The notes under the pieces: generated by a model
What the model was told of the DNA's origin: nothing
Database searches by the model: none
Seen by the model: the letters and a program-made list of their open reading frames with translations, nothing else
Shown here: in pieces, positions 1 to 7,938 of the stretch
How positions within the stretch are numbered: position 1 is the first letter of the stretch
How the letters are laid out: the number at the start of each line of letters is the position of its first letter
Position numbers and translations under genes: made by a program
DNA from: an uncultured Streptococcus sp.
GTDB taxonomy: Bacteria; Bacillota; Bacilli; Lactobacillales; Streptococcaceae
Reading direction: 5' to 3'
NCBI GenBank assembly: GCA_934201655.1
Contig: CAKPXD010000053.1
Span: forward strand, 1 to 9,083
DNA length: 9,083 nt

Positions 1-254
1 AAACAGTTGTATGGAACGGACCTATGGGTGTATTTGAAAACCCTGACTTCCAAGCTGGTACAATCGGTGTGATGGATGCTATCGTAAAACAACCAGGTGT
101 TAAATCAATCATCGGTGGTGGTGACTCAGCTGCCGCAGCGATCAACCTTGGACGTGCAGACAAATTCTCATGGATCTCTACTGGTGGTGGAGCTTCAATG
201 GAGCTTCTTGAAGGTAAAGTTCTTCCAGGACTTGCAGCCTTGACTGAAAAATAA
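1..254 (+). CDS. pgk: Phosphoglycerate kinase, C-terminal part (5' end outside window)
   Basis: Glycolytic enzyme that transfers the acyl phosphate of 1,3-bisphosphoglycerate to ADP, giving ATP and 3-phosphoglycerate in the cytoplasm. The reading frame is open from the left edge (first whole codon at base 3) to TAA at 252-254, leaving the last 83 residues. Hallmarks of the nucleotide-binding domain are visible: [20 protein letters not shown], and the C-terminal [14 protein letters not shown] segment that closes over the nucleotide and hinge. The full protein is normally about 400 residues, so roughly four fifths lies upstream. The ATG at base 24 is an internal methionine of the WNGPMG motif, not a start. 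A strong terminator follows directly, so pgk is transcriptionally separate from the folate operon. Identity is certain from motif content. Confidence 0.97.
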
Positions 255-261
255 GAATATT

Positions 262-290
262 AAAAAGGAGAACTCGGCTTCTCCTTTTTT
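262..290 (+). terminator. Rho-independent terminator of pgk
   Basis: An 11-bp perfect stem (AAAAAGGAGAA at 262-272 pairing with TTCTCCTTTTT at 279-289) encloses the loop CTCGGC and is followed by more T residues. It begins 7 bases after the pgk stop codon. The A-tract on the left arm could also let it act in reverse, but no minus-strand gene converges on it here. Confidence 0.92.
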
Positions 291-326
291 GCGCTTTTTT
301 AAAGTTTGAGAGTACCGAGGGATAAT

Positions 327-355
327 TGGACAGAATCCAAAAAAAACAGTAAAAT
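327..355 (+). promoter_or_regulatory. Predicted sigma-A promoter of the folate operon
   Basis: The -35 box TGGACA (327-332) and -10 box TAAAAT (350-355) each match consensus at 5 of 6 positions and are separated by exactly 17 bases. Transcription would begin near 362, giving a leader of about 32 bases before the preferred folP start at 394. This is the only good promoter between the pgk terminator and folP. A perfect 5-bp dyad (TTGGA, 5-base gap, TCCAA; 326-340) overlaps the -35. It could be an operator, but a dyad this short can arise by chance. Confidence 0.72.
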
Positions 356-384
356 AGAGGAATACCAATCTAAATGAAATTTGA

Positions 385-1344
<960 letters not shown>

Positions 1345-1345
1345 G

Positions 1346-2644
1346 ATGAATAAAAACGAAACAAATCAGTGGATAGCTAACTATCGGACAGACCAACCGC
1401 ATTTTGGTTTGGAGAGGATGGTGAAGCTATTAGCCCTACGTGGCAATCCCCATCTCAAGCTCAAGGTTATCCATATCGGAGGCACCAATGGTAAGGGATC
1501 TACTATAGCCTTTTTGAAGAATATGTTGATAAAGATGGGGCTAAGAGTTGGAGTCTTTAGCTCACCCTATCTGATTCATTATACCGATCAGATTGCCATT
1601 AATGAGGAATCTATCCCAGAAGCAAGATTAGAGACCTTGATGGTAGACTATCGCTCACTACTTGAGAGGGAGCATGCTCTTGATTTGCAGGAAACGACAG
1701 AGTTTGAGATTATCACTGCTATAGCCTATGATTATTTTGCTTCTGAGCAAGTCGATGTGGCTATTATGGAAGTAGGTATGGGCGGACTTTTGGATAGTAC
1801 CAATGTCTGTCAACCTATGCTAACGGGAATCACGACTATCGGATTAGACCATGTAGCGCTTTTAGGGGATAGCTTGGAAGCTATCGCGGAGCAGAAGGCT
1901 GGAATTATCAAACAAGGAGTTCCCCTGGTAACAGGGAATATTGTCCCAAAAGCCTTAGCAGTTATCAACCAAATCGCGAAAGCGAAAGAGGCTCCTAGGC
2001 TTGTTTATGAGGAAGATTATCAAGTCAGTCATCAAGAGAGTGTGGGGACGGGAGAAGTCTTTGACTATACAAGCTCAGTCAGACAAGGTCGCTTTCAGAC
2101 AGGATTGCTGGGTTTGCACCAGATAGAGAATGCTGGGATGGCACTAGCTTTACTAGATAGGTACTGCCAGGAGAATGGACGAGAATTACCAGAAAATGAC
2201 TTGTTGGCTCAAGCCTTAGAAGAAACAAGTTGGCCTGGACGCTTTGAAGTTGCTTCTAGAAGCCCTTTGATGATTTTAGACGGGGCTCACAATCCCCATG
2301 CTGTCAAGGCTTTGTTGGCTACCTTGCAAGAACGATTTGCTGATTATCACAAGGAAATCCTCTTTACTTGCATTAAAACCAAGGCCTTGGAGGATATGTT
2401 AGACTTGTTAGAAACTTTGCCAGATACTGAGCTGACATTGACTCACTTTGATGACGGTCGAGCGACAGACGAAAAAGTACTAAAAAAAGTAGCTTATTCT
2501 AGAAATCTCAACTATCAAAGTTGGAAGGAATTTCTAGATCAAAAAATGACAGAAAATGAAGAGAAAAAAACAGTTAGGATTACCACGGGCTCATTATACT
2601 TTTTAGCCCAAGTGAGAGCCTATCTAATGGAGAGGAAAAACTAG
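1346..2644 (+). CDS. folC: Bifunctional dihydrofolate synthase / folylpolyglutamate synthase (FolC/SulB)
   Basis: ATP-dependent ligase that adds L-glutamate to dihydropteroate to make dihydrofolate, and then extends the gamma-glutamyl tail of folates. At 432 residues it has normal family length. It shows the Mur-ligase-type P-loop GTNGKGS (46-52), the FSSPYLIHYTDQI substrate loop (71-83), EVGMGGLLDSTN (142-153), IGLDH...AEQKAGIIK (165-189, with Lys184 at the position carbamylated in homologues), the C-terminal domain motif DGAHNPHA (312-319) and the terminal TGSLYFLAQVR segment. The start ATG lies 1 base after the folP stop and has no clear Shine-Dalgarno, so translation is probably coupled to folP. 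Many streptococci carry a second folC copy elsewhere (from memory), so the balance of the two activities in this copy cannot be read from sequence. Confidence 0.95.
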   Translation: MNKNETNQWIANYRTDQPHFGLERMVKLLALRGNPHLKLKVIHIGGTNGKGSTIAFLKNMLIKMGLRVGVFSSPYLIHYTDQIAINEESIPEARLETLMVDYRSLLEREHALDLQETTEFEIITAIAYDYFASEQVDVAIMEVGMGGLLDSTNVCQPMLTGITTIGLDHVALLGDSLEAIAEQKAGIIKQGVPLVTGNIVPKALAVINQIAKAKEAPRLVYEEDYQVSHQESVGTGEVFDYTSSVRQGRFQTGLLGLHQIENAGMALALLDRYCQENGRELPENDLLAQALEETSWPGRFEVASRSPLMILDGAHNPHAVKALLATLQERFADYHKEILFTCIKTKALEDMLDLLETLPDTELTLTHFDDGRATDEKVLKKVAYSRNLNYQSWKEFLDQKMTENEEKKTVRITTGSLYFLAQVRAYLMERKN

Positions 2645-2647
2645 AGA

Positions 2648-3202
2648 ATGGATACACAAAAAATTGAGACGGCTGTAAAAATGATTATCGAAGCGGTCGG
2701 TGAAGATGTTAACCGCGAAGGCTTGCAGGAAACTCCTGCTCGTGTAGCTCGCATGTACCAGGAGATTTTTTCAGGACTTGGTCAAACTGCGGAGGAGCAT
2801 TTGTCAAAATCCTTTGAAATTATTGATGACAATATGGTAGTAGAAAAGGATATCTTTTTCCATACCATGTGTGAACATCACTTCTTGCCATTTTATGGGA
2901 AAGCTCATATCGCCTACATTCCAGACGGACGTGTGGCAGGTTTGTCAAAGCTAGCTCGTACTGTGGAAGTTTATGCTAAAAAGCCACAGATTCAAGAGCG
3001 CTTGAATATCGAAGTAGCTGATGCTTTGATGGACTATCTAGGTGCCAAAGGTGCTTTCGTTGTTATTGAAGCAGAGCATATGTGTATGAGCATGCGTGGT
3101 GTTCGAAAACCAGGAACTGCAACCTTGACAACAGTAGCTCGTGGAGTGTTTGAAACGGATAAAGATCTTCGAGATCAAGCATACCGTCTCATGGGGTTAT
3201 AA
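2648..3202 (+). CDS. folE: GTP cyclohydrolase I, type IA (FolE/SulC)
   Basis: Zinc enzyme that converts GTP to 7,8-dihydroneopterin triphosphate and formate, the first step of pterin synthesis; homologues are toroidal decamers. At 184 residues it is typical length. Zinc ligands of the family are present: Cys75 and His78 in [10 protein letters not shown], and Cys146 in [10 protein letters not shown]. The catalytic and substrate-binding segments ([21 protein letters not shown], split at about 84-104; RGVRKPGT) are intact, as is the N-terminal [12 protein letters not shown] helix. The start lies 3 bases after the folC stop, with GGAGAGG (2629-2635) inside the end of folC as probable ribosome-binding site. 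The zinc ligands point to the classical IA enzyme and not the zinc-independent IB (FolE2) type. Confidence 0.97.
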   Translation: MDTQKIETAVKMIIEAVGEDVNREGLQETPARVARMYQEIFSGLGQTAEEHLSKSFEIIDDNMVVEKDIFFHTMCEHHFLPFYGKAHIAYIPDGRVAGLSKLARTVEVYAKKPQIQERLNIEVADALMDYLGAKGAFVVIEAEHMCMSMRGVRKPGTATLTTVARGVFETDKDLRDQAYRLMGL

Positions 3203-3225
3203 AAATCGATTTAAACGATTTTTTT
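3201..3225 (+). terminator. Weak intra-operon hairpin with U-tract between folE and folKB
   Basis: AAAAATCG (3201-3208) pairs perfectly with CGATTTTT (3216-3223) around the loop ATTTAAA and is followed by further T residues. It starts on the folE stop codon. The 8-bp stem has only two G-C pairs, so it is likelier a leaky attenuator or mRNA-end stabiliser than a full terminator. No promoter is evident between it and folKB, so readthrough must supply the downstream genes. The folKB ribosome-binding site (AAAGGA, 3230-3235) lies just beyond it. Confidence 0.5.
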
Positions 3226-3241
3226 CTAGAAAGGACTAGTT

Positions 3242-4072
3242 ATGGATCAATTGCGCATTAAGGATTTGGAAATTTTTGCCTTCCATGGGGTTTTTCCTAG
3301 TGAGAAAGAACTGGGACAAAAATTTGTCATTTCAGCTAGCTTATCCTATGATATGACCAAGGCTGCGACAGACTTGGATTTAACTGCTTCTGTACATTAC
3401 GGAGAACTTTGCCAGCAATGGACGACTTGGTTTCAGGGAACCACTGAAGACTTGATTGAAACAGTTGCCTACAAACTAGTAGAGCGCACTTTTGAAACCT
3501 ATCCAATAGTTCAAGAAATTAAACTGGAACTCAAAAAACCATGGGCGCCTATTCATCTACCACTAGACACCTGTTCAGTAACCATTCATCGCCGCAAACA
3601 AAGAGTCTTTATTGCTCTAGGTAGCAATATGGGGGATAAGACGGCTAATCTCGAACTAGCTCTTGACAAGATGCGTACTCGTGGGATTCGTATTCTCAAA
3701 GAGTCTAGTGTGATTACAACTGAGCCATGGGGCGGTGTAGAACAAGAAAGTTTTGCTAATCAGGTCATTGAAGTCGAAACTTGGCTGCCGGCTCCAATCT
3801 TGTTAGAAACCTTGTTGGACATTGAGGCAGAAATGGGTCGGGTCAGAGAGGTGCATTGGGGACCTCGTTTGATTGACTTAGATTTGCTCTTTGTAGAGGA
3901 TCAAGTTATCTATAAAGATGACCTCATCTTGCCGCATCCTTATGTTGCTGAGCGACTCTTTGTCTTAGAGTCGCTGCAGGAAATTGCGCCTCATTTCATC
4001 CATCCAGTCCTAGGACAACCGATTCGTCACTTATATCGTCAATTGGAGAAAGAAAATGGGCAAGGTTTCTGA
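3242..4072 (+). CDS. folKB: Bifunctional dihydroneopterin aldolase / HPPK (FolB-FolK fusion, SulD)
   Basis: Two consecutive steps of pterin synthesis on one chain. Residues 1 to about 118 are dihydroneopterin aldolase: [16 protein letters not shown] with the general-acid Glu21, SVHYGEL with Tyr53, LIETVA with Glu73, and LKKPWAPI with the expected catalytic Lys99. Residues about 121-276 are 6-hydroxymethyl-7,8-dihydropterin pyrophosphokinase: [11 protein letters not shown] (123-133), [18 protein letters not shown] (206-216) with the magnesium-binding Asp212 and Asp214, and [13 protein letters not shown]. The length of 276 is close to pneumococcal SulD, where this fusion is well known. The start is backed by AAAGGA six bases upstream. 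The last 17 bases overlap the start of the next gene. All catalytic residues I can place are present, so both halves should be active. Confidence 0.95.
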   Translation: MDQLRIKDLEIFAFHGVFPSEKELGQKFVISASLSYDMTKAATDLDLTASVHYGELCQQWTTWFQGTTEDLIETVAYKLVERTFETYPIVQEIKLELKKPWAPIHLPLDTCSVTIHRRKQRVFIALGSNMGDKTANLELALDKMRTRGIRILKESSVITTEPWGGVEQESFANQVIEVETWLPAPILLETLLDIEAEMGRVREVHWGPRLIDLDLLFVEDQVIYKDDLILPHPYVAERLFVLESLQEIAPHFIHPVLGQPIRHLYRQLEKENGQGF

Positions 4073-5339
4073 AACTTATAGTAAATGGAAAAGTATAGGG
4101 GAAGGTCTTGTAGCTATTGTCTCAGGCCTCCTCTTGATTTGTTTTGGGCAGGTAGTTCCGATACTGGGTTACCAACTCCTGATGGCCTACTTTTTTTTGT
4201 CGGCAGTTTGGCAACTATTGACGCGATGGTTTCAAGAAAAGTCCCGTAGAGAAAATATATTTGTAACTCTAGCCAAGCTCTTTCTTGCAGTCATCCTATT
4301 TGATTCAGTCATCTTGCAGGACATCGCTCTCTATCTCTTGGTTATTATCATTGGAAGTTATCAGCTTTTTACAGGCCTAATCAGTCTGATTACCTGGTTG
4401 CTATACCGGAAAAATCATATTCATCCAAGGATTAATTACTTATTTGATGCTGTGTGGATGATGGGATTTGGTCTCTATAGTATTTCCCCTTTTCATGATG
4501 CGACAAATTTTGAATTACTCTTACTTGGTTTTTACTTGATTATGTTGGGGGCAAGCAGCCTCAGAGATGGTTTCTTTTTTGAAAAAGGGAGAAGCAATCC
4601 TAAGCTCAAGCGTAGAATGAGAATGACCCTGCCTATATTCATGACAGCCTTGATTCCCATCAGTACCTTACGACGATGGAATGAAAGGTTATCTAGTCAT
4701 CAGGTAGAAGAAAATGAAGTGCATTCGGAGAGAAAAAATGAAGAATCTGTTGATTTAGAAATTTTCATCCATACTTCAGAATCATCTTTCTTCTTGGCCA
4801 TGGGTCATGTAGATATCTGCTATCAAGGTCAGGTTATTTCCTACGGCTCTTATGACCCACATTCAGAACGCTTGTTTGGTACAATTGGCGACGGGGTTTT
4901 ATTTAAGGCTAATCGTGAAAAATATATTGAACTTTGTAAGAGAGAAAGCCAGAAAACCCTATTCACCTATGGTTTAAGCCTGTCTCAACAACAGAAAAAA
5001 GCCATCGAAGAACGATTGAGAGAGATAGAAAGCCTCTTGATACCTTGGGAGCCAAGTTCACAACTACTGAAAAGAAGGGAAGGAGAGGTCAAACATACCT
5101 ACTCTTATCAGCTGAAACACGAGGCTGATGCAACCCTCTATAAGTTCACATCATCTAAATTTAAAACCTACTTTGTTCTCAGTACAAACTGTGTTCTATT
5201 GGCCGACTCTATTGTTGGAGAGGCTGGAACTGATATCCTGAGTCCCCAAGGTTTTATCGTCCCTGGGACTTATCAGGACTATCTTGATTTAGAATTTAAA
5301 AAACCGAGTGGTATCGTGGTCAGTCGTTCTATTTATTAA
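4056..5339 (+). CDS. DUF308/HdeD-like membrane protein with a possible permuted papain-like C-terminal domain
   Basis: A 427-residue protein of unknown function. The N-terminal half is strongly hydrophobic, with predicted membrane helices near 17-31, 33-55, 69-90, 91-117, 127-145, 150-170 and a shorter one at 189-204. The first six, in closely paired Gly-containing hairpins, resemble the DUF308/HdeD acid-resistance family. Basic loops ([26 protein letters not shown]) suggest the N-terminus is inside; if the seventh segment crosses, the C-terminal ~215 residues lie outside the cell. That region contains [18 protein letters not shown] (His251) and, 128 residues later, [11 protein letters not shown] (Cys379), the order seen in circularly permuted NlpC/P60-like enzymes. 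This is inference; no function is shown. The start overlaps folKB by 17 bases and has GGAG (4045-4048) at good spacing, so it is co-translated with the folate genes. A bidirectional terminator follows. Confidence 0.85.
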   Translation: MGKVSETYSKWKSIGEGLVAIVSGLLLICFGQVVPILGYQLLMAYFFLSAVWQLLTRWFQEKSRRENIFVTLAKLFLAVILFDSVILQDIALYLLVIIIGSYQLFTGLISLITWLLYRKNHIHPRINYLFDAVWMMGFGLYSISPFHDATNFELLLLGFYLIMLGASSLRDGFFFEKGRSNPKLKRRMRMTLPIFMTALIPISTLRRWNERLSSHQVEENEVHSERKNEESVDLEIFIHTSESSFFLAMGHVDICYQGQVISYGSYDPHSERLFGTIGDGVLFKANREKYIELCKRESQKTLFTYGLSLSQQQKKAIEERLREIESLLIPWEPSSQLLKRREGEVKHTYSYQLKHEADATLYKFTSSKFKTYFVLSTNCVLLADSIVGEAGTDILSPQGFIVPGTYQDYLDLEFKKPSGIVVSRSIY

Positions 5340-5345
5340 AAAAAG

Positions 5346-5373
5346 AAAACTCTAGTCAGAAGGCTAGAGTTTT
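5346..5373. terminator. Bidirectional terminator between the folate operon and the DUF960 gene
   Basis: AAAACTCTAG (5346-5355) and CTAGAGTTTT (5364-5373) form a perfect 10-bp stem around an 8-base loop. A T-run follows on the plus strand and, reading leftward, a T-rich run follows on the minus strand (the A-run at 5337-5349). It lies 6 bases after the plus-strand stop and touches the TAA stop of the converging minus-strand gene, so one hairpin ends both transcripts. Confidence 0.9.
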
Positions 5374-5690
5374 TAAAATAGGTCATTTTCTTCAGGTAGG
5401 AGGATGGTTTCCTTACCGTCCATATCCATAACAAGTACTTTCGGTGGGTACAATGGGTCAAAGGGATGATTAAAATCGAAGTCAATCGTTGTAGGTAGAT
5501 GCTCACTTGAAAAACGGAAGGTGATGGAACCGTTACTGTTTAAGAGCTGAAATTCCAACTCATCTTCTAATTCAAAAACATGCTTTAAAAAATGATCAAT
5601 AATGTACCAGATTGAGTCAATCACATCGTCTGAGAGATTGGTTACCACTCCAAAGCTAGCACAGCGTCTATGAGAATCCGTAAAAGCCAT
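5373..5690 (-). CDS. DUF960 family protein of unknown function
   Basis: A 105-residue acidic, soluble protein with no signal peptide or membrane segment, so presumably cytoplasmic. I recognise the DUF960 family from the N-terminal SFGVVTNLSDDVIDSIWYII pattern (12-31), the LEFQLLNSNGSITFRFSSE strand region (45-63) and the C-terminal KETILLPEE. Such proteins are common, short and conserved in Firmicutes, and no function is known to me. The ATG is preceded by a near-perfect AGGAGG five bases upstream. An ATG four bases earlier, in another frame, lies too close to that site. The gene is divergent from ccpA and has its own promoter, but the neighbourhood gives no strong functional hint. The terminal EENDLF is encoded right up against the shared terminator. 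Confidence 0.88.
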   Translation of the reverse strand: MAFTDSHRRCASFGVVTNLSDDVIDSIWYIIDHFLKHVFELEDELEFQLLNSNGSITFRFSSEHLPTTIDFDFNHPFDPLYPPKVLVMDMDGKETILLPEENDLF

Positions 5691-5716
5691 CCATGCCTCC
5701 TACTTAATTTTTTATT

Positions 5717-5745
5717 ATCATACTGCAAACTGGCCTAAAAATCAA
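5717..5745 (-). promoter_or_regulatory. Possible promoter of the DUF960 gene
   Basis: Read on the minus strand, TTGATT (5745-5740) and TATGAT (5722-5717) are separated by 17 bases and match the -35 and -10 consensus at 4 and 5 of 6 positions. Transcription would start near 5710, about 20 bases before the start codon, leaving room for the AGGAGG site. It is moderately convincing and is the best candidate in this divergent region. Confidence 0.5.
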
Positions 5746-5750
5746 GAAAA

Positions 5751-5794
5751 GTAAACTGATTTACAAAAATATGATTATCGGTGAAATTTTTTCA
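5751..5794. repeat. Two short perfect dyads in the ccpA/DUF960 divergent region
   Basis: GTAAA-CTGA-TTTAC (5751-5764) and TGAAA-TTT-TTTCA (5782-5794) are perfect 5-bp inverted repeats whose centres are about 30 bases apart. TGAAA is also the half-site of streptococcal cre elements, although neither dyad has the central CG of a canonical cre. They could be auxiliary CcpA sites or unrelated operators; in AT-rich DNA such short dyads can also be chance. Confidence 0.35.
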
Positions 5795-5813
5795 AAGAAA
5801 GTTCAATTAATCC

Positions 5814-5842
5814 TTGAAAATGCTTACAATTAGTGGTAAACT
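5814..5842 (+). promoter_or_regulatory. Extended -10 promoter of ccpA
   Basis: The -35 TTGAAA (5814-5819) and -10 TAAACT (5837-5842) are spaced by 17 bases, with an extended -10 TGG (5834-5836). The predicted start near 5849 leaves a leader of about 46 bases before ccpA. The -35 overlaps a near-consensus cre operator, which points to negative autoregulation. Confidence 0.75.
5815..5828 (+). promoter_or_regulatory. Predicted cre (CcpA operator) overlapping the ccpA -35
   Basis: TGAAAATGCTTACA matches the catabolite-responsive element TGAAANCGNTTNCA at every fixed position except one (T instead of C in the central CG). It covers five bases of the -35 box and most of the spacer, so bound CcpA would exclude RNA polymerase. 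The gene immediately downstream encodes CcpA, making autorepression the simplest reading. Confidence 0.68.
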
Positions 5843-5858
5843 AGTAGTGGTGTAAACA

Positions 5859-5875
5859 TGAAAACAAAATTTTCA
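5859..5875. repeat. TGAAAA/TTTTCA dyad in the ccpA leader
   Basis: TGAAAA (5859-5864) and TTTTCA (5870-5875) form a perfect 6-bp inverted repeat around CAAAA, about 10 bases after the predicted transcription start and 20 bases before the ccpA ATG. It could be a second, non-canonical CcpA-type roadblock or a weak leader hairpin. No central CG is present. Confidence 0.4.
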
Positions 5876-5894
5876 ACATTAGAAAGGAAACGGT

Positions 5895-6902
5895 ATGAAC
5901 ACAGATGATACAGTAACAATTTATGACGTTGCCCGAGAAGCAGGAGTTTCAATGGCAACTGTCAGTCGTGTAGTCAATGGTAACAAGAATGTCAAAGAAA
6001 ACACTCGTAAGAAAGTTCTAGAGGTGATTGATCGCCTAGACTATCGTCCAAATGCAGTAGCTCGTGGCTTGGCAAGCAAACGAACAACAACTGTTGGGGT
6101 TGTCATCCCAGATATCACTAACACGTATTTTGCTGCGCTAGCAAAAGGGATTGATGATATTGCAGAGATGTACAAATATAACATTGTCCTTGCGAATAGT
6201 GATGAGGATGATGAAAAAGAAGTGGCAGTAGTGAATACACTCTTTTCAAAACAAGTTGATGGTATTATCTTTATGGGCTATCACTTGACAGAGAAAATTC
6301 GCTCAGAGTTTTCACGTTCACGTACCCCTGTAGTTCTTGCAGGAACAGTGGATGTAGAACACCAGCTTCCAAGTGTTAATATTGACTATAAGAATGCTAC
6401 TGCGGATGCTGTTCGCCATTTGTTGAAGCGTAACAAAAAAATTGCCTTTGTGAGTGGTCCATTGGTAGATGATATTAACGGTAAAATTCGCTTGGTTGGC
6501 TACAAAGAAGCTTTGAAAGCCGCAGGAGTCAACTATAGTGAAGGGCTTGTATTTGAATCTAAATATCGCTATGATGATGGTTATGCTTTGGCAGAGCGCT
6601 TAGTTTCTTCAAAAGCAACTGCAGCGATTGTGACTGGTGATGAATTGGCAGCTGGTCTCTTGAACGGCTTGGCTGATCATGGAGTTTCAGTACCAGAAGA
6701 CTTTGAAATCATTACGAGTGATGATTCTCAAATCGCACGCTTTACTCGACCAAGCCTTACAACTATCGCACAACCCTTGTATGATTTAGGTGCGATTAGT
6801 ATGCGTATGTTGACTAAAATTATGCATAAAGAGGAATTAGAAGAACGTGAAGTCCTCCTACCTCACGGTTTGACAGAACGCAAATCAACTCGCAAAAAGT
6901 AA
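5895..6902 (+). CDS. ccpA: Catabolite control protein A (CcpA), LacI-family regulator
   Basis: Global regulator of carbon catabolite repression and activation; with HPr phosphorylated on Ser46 it binds cre sites. The 335-residue length fits the family. The N-terminus has the LacI helix-turn-helix (VTIYDVAREAGVSMATVSRV, 7-26) and the hinge helix RPNAVARGLASKR (51-63), whose Leu59 region inserts in the DNA minor groove in homologues. The rest is a periplasmic-binding-protein-like core with TTTVGVVIPDITN, the VDGIIFMG segment, FVSGPLVDDINGK, and the CcpA-diagnostic EIITSDDSQIARFTRPSL stretch near the C-terminus, which contributes to the HPr-Ser-P interface. The ATG is preceded by AAAGGAAA at suitable spacing. 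The gene is monocistronic between its own promoter and a bidirectional terminator. Sequence matches remembered pneumococcal CcpA almost throughout, so identity is very secure. Confidence 0.97.
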   Translation: MNTDDTVTIYDVAREAGVSMATVSRVVNGNKNVKENTRKKVLEVIDRLDYRPNAVARGLASKRTTTVGVVIPDITNTYFAALAKGIDDIAEMYKYNIVLANSDEDDEKEVAVVNTLFSKQVDGIIFMGYHLTEKIRSEFSRSRTPVVLAGTVDVEHQLPSVNIDYKNATADAVRHLLKRNKKIAFVSGPLVDDINGKIRLVGYKEALKAAGVNYSEGLVFESKYRYDDGYALAERLVSSKATAAIVTGDELAAGLLNGLADHGVSVPEDFEIITSDDSQIARFTRPSLTTIAQPLYDLGAISMRMLTKIMHKEELEEREVLLPHGLTERKSTRKK

Positions 6903-6904
6903 TA

Positions 6905-6940
6905 AAAAAACCAGGAATCTAGCTGATTTCCTGGTTTTTT
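6905..6940. terminator. Bidirectional terminator between ccpA and ansA
   Basis: AAAAAACCAGGAA (6905-6917) and TTCCTGGTTTTTT (6928-6940) form a perfect 13-bp stem around a 10-base loop. T-runs lie on the right of the plus strand and, read on the minus strand, on the left. It begins 2 bases after the ccpA stop and ends 1 base before the converging ansA stop, so it serves both genes. Confidence 0.93.
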
Positions 6941-6941
6941 A

Positions 6942-7904
6942 TTATCCTTCCATATAAGCTTGGAGCTCATCGCCCTTAAGTCCAGCATTGATTGCGATAA
7001 GAAGCTTCAGTCGTGCTTTTTGAGCGTTAAGTTCTTTTACAAAATATACACCATCATTCTGAAGACAAACACCACCGCCTTCGTAGGCGTAAACAGGTTC
7101 TGCAATCCCATTGAAACAACGTGAGACTAGTGCAATAGGAAGTCCTGCTTGACTGAGAGATTTTAATTTTTCAGCTGTTTCCTTTGGTACATTTCCAGCG
7201 CCAAAAGCCTGAATAATCAATCCATCTAGTTGGTCAACAGGAAGTAAATCGAGAAGTTCATCGGTCATGCCCGCATAAACAGGGATAATAGGGACCAGCC
7301 CTTGAATGCTCTCAAGGTCAAAACGAACACGAGGTTCAGCCGTTTTGAAGTAGAGAATTTCCTGCTTCATAATGAGCCCGAGTGGTCCATGAGTTGGTGT
7401 TTGAAAGGTACTAACGTTAGTAGTATGCGTTTTTGTGACATATTTGGCGGCGTGAATTTCATCGTTCATAACGACCAAGACACCCTTATCTGCAGCCTTG
7501 TCATCACTGGCCACTCGTAAGGCGCTAAGATAGTTGTAGACACCATCGCTTCCCAGTTCATTGGAAGATCTCATGGCACCTGTCAGGACGATAGGCATAT
7601 GAGGTACTTCCATGGTATCGAGGAAATAAGCCGTTTCTTCTAGTGTATCTGTCCCATGTGTAATGACAACACCATCATAGGACGATGCCTCTTGTTTAAT
7701 TTTATGGTAGAGGGCTAACATATGCTTAGGCTTGATGTGTGGGCTGGGCAAATTTAAAAAATCCAAGGAATGGACTTCGATACCTTCGAGAGGATTAGAG
7801 ATATGATTCATAGGGTTATCAGCACTAGTCCTTACAGCTCCAGATTCATCTGCCTGCATGGAAATAGTGCCACCGGTATGTAAAACAAGGATTTTCTTAG
7901 TCAT
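6942..7904 (-). CDS. ansA: L-asparaginase, type I cytoplasmic
   Basis: Hydrolyses L-asparagine to L-aspartate and ammonia. The 320 residues carry both active-site signatures of the family: HTGGTIS (9-15, nucleophilic Thr10) and the second motif VVITHGTDTLEETAYFL (79-95) with Thr85 and Asp86; the catalytic lysine lies in VTKTHTTN (Lys158). Lack of a signal peptide supports the cytoplasmic AnsA-type enzyme rather than the periplasmic high-affinity type II enzyme. The start ATG follows a weak GTGAGTGA ribosome-binding site; the next residues (TKKILVLHTGG) form the expected first strand, so no longer start is needed. It converges with ccpA and diverges from the HAD-fusion gene, with which it shares a compact promoter region of 65 bases. 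All catalytic residues are present. Confidence 0.95.
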   Translation of the reverse strand: MTKKILVLHTGGTISMQADESGAVRTSADNPMNHISNPLEGIEVHSLDFLNLPSPHIKPKHMLALYHKIKQEASSYDGVVITHGTDTLEETAYFLDTMEVPHMPIVLTGAMRSSNELGSDGVYNYLSALRVASDDKAADKGVLVVMNDEIHAAKYVTKTHTTNVSTFQTPTHGPLGLIMKQEILYFKTAEPRVRFDLESIQGLVPIIPVYAGMTDELLDLLPVDQLDGLIIQAFGAGNVPKETAEKLKSLSQAGLPIALVSRCFNGIAEPVYAYEGGGVCLQNDGVYFVKELNAQKARLKLLIAINAGLKGDELQAYMEG

Positions 7905-7928
7905 GATTCACTCACTTTTTCTGAAATG

Positions 7929-7937
7929 TGGTATAAT
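7929..7937 (+). promoter_or_regulatory. Extended -10 promoter of the HAD-fusion gene
   Basis: TGGTATAAT combines a perfect -10 box (7932-7937) with a TGn extension. No good -35 is visible; TTCACT at 7907-7912 would need a 19-base spacer. Transcription should begin near 7944, about 26 bases before the ATG at 7970. Confidence 0.75.
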
Positions 7938-7938
7938 C

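Noticed and set aside
5691..5894. Search for a small RNA gene or riboswitch in the ccpA/DUF960 intergenic region
   Set aside because: I see no terminator-like hairpin with a U-tract and no known riboswitch core; the sequence is explained by two divergent promoters and operator-like dyads.
7302..7520. Plus-strand 72-codon frame inside ansA
   Set aside because: Antisense to conserved ansA coding sequence and without a promoter or family match.
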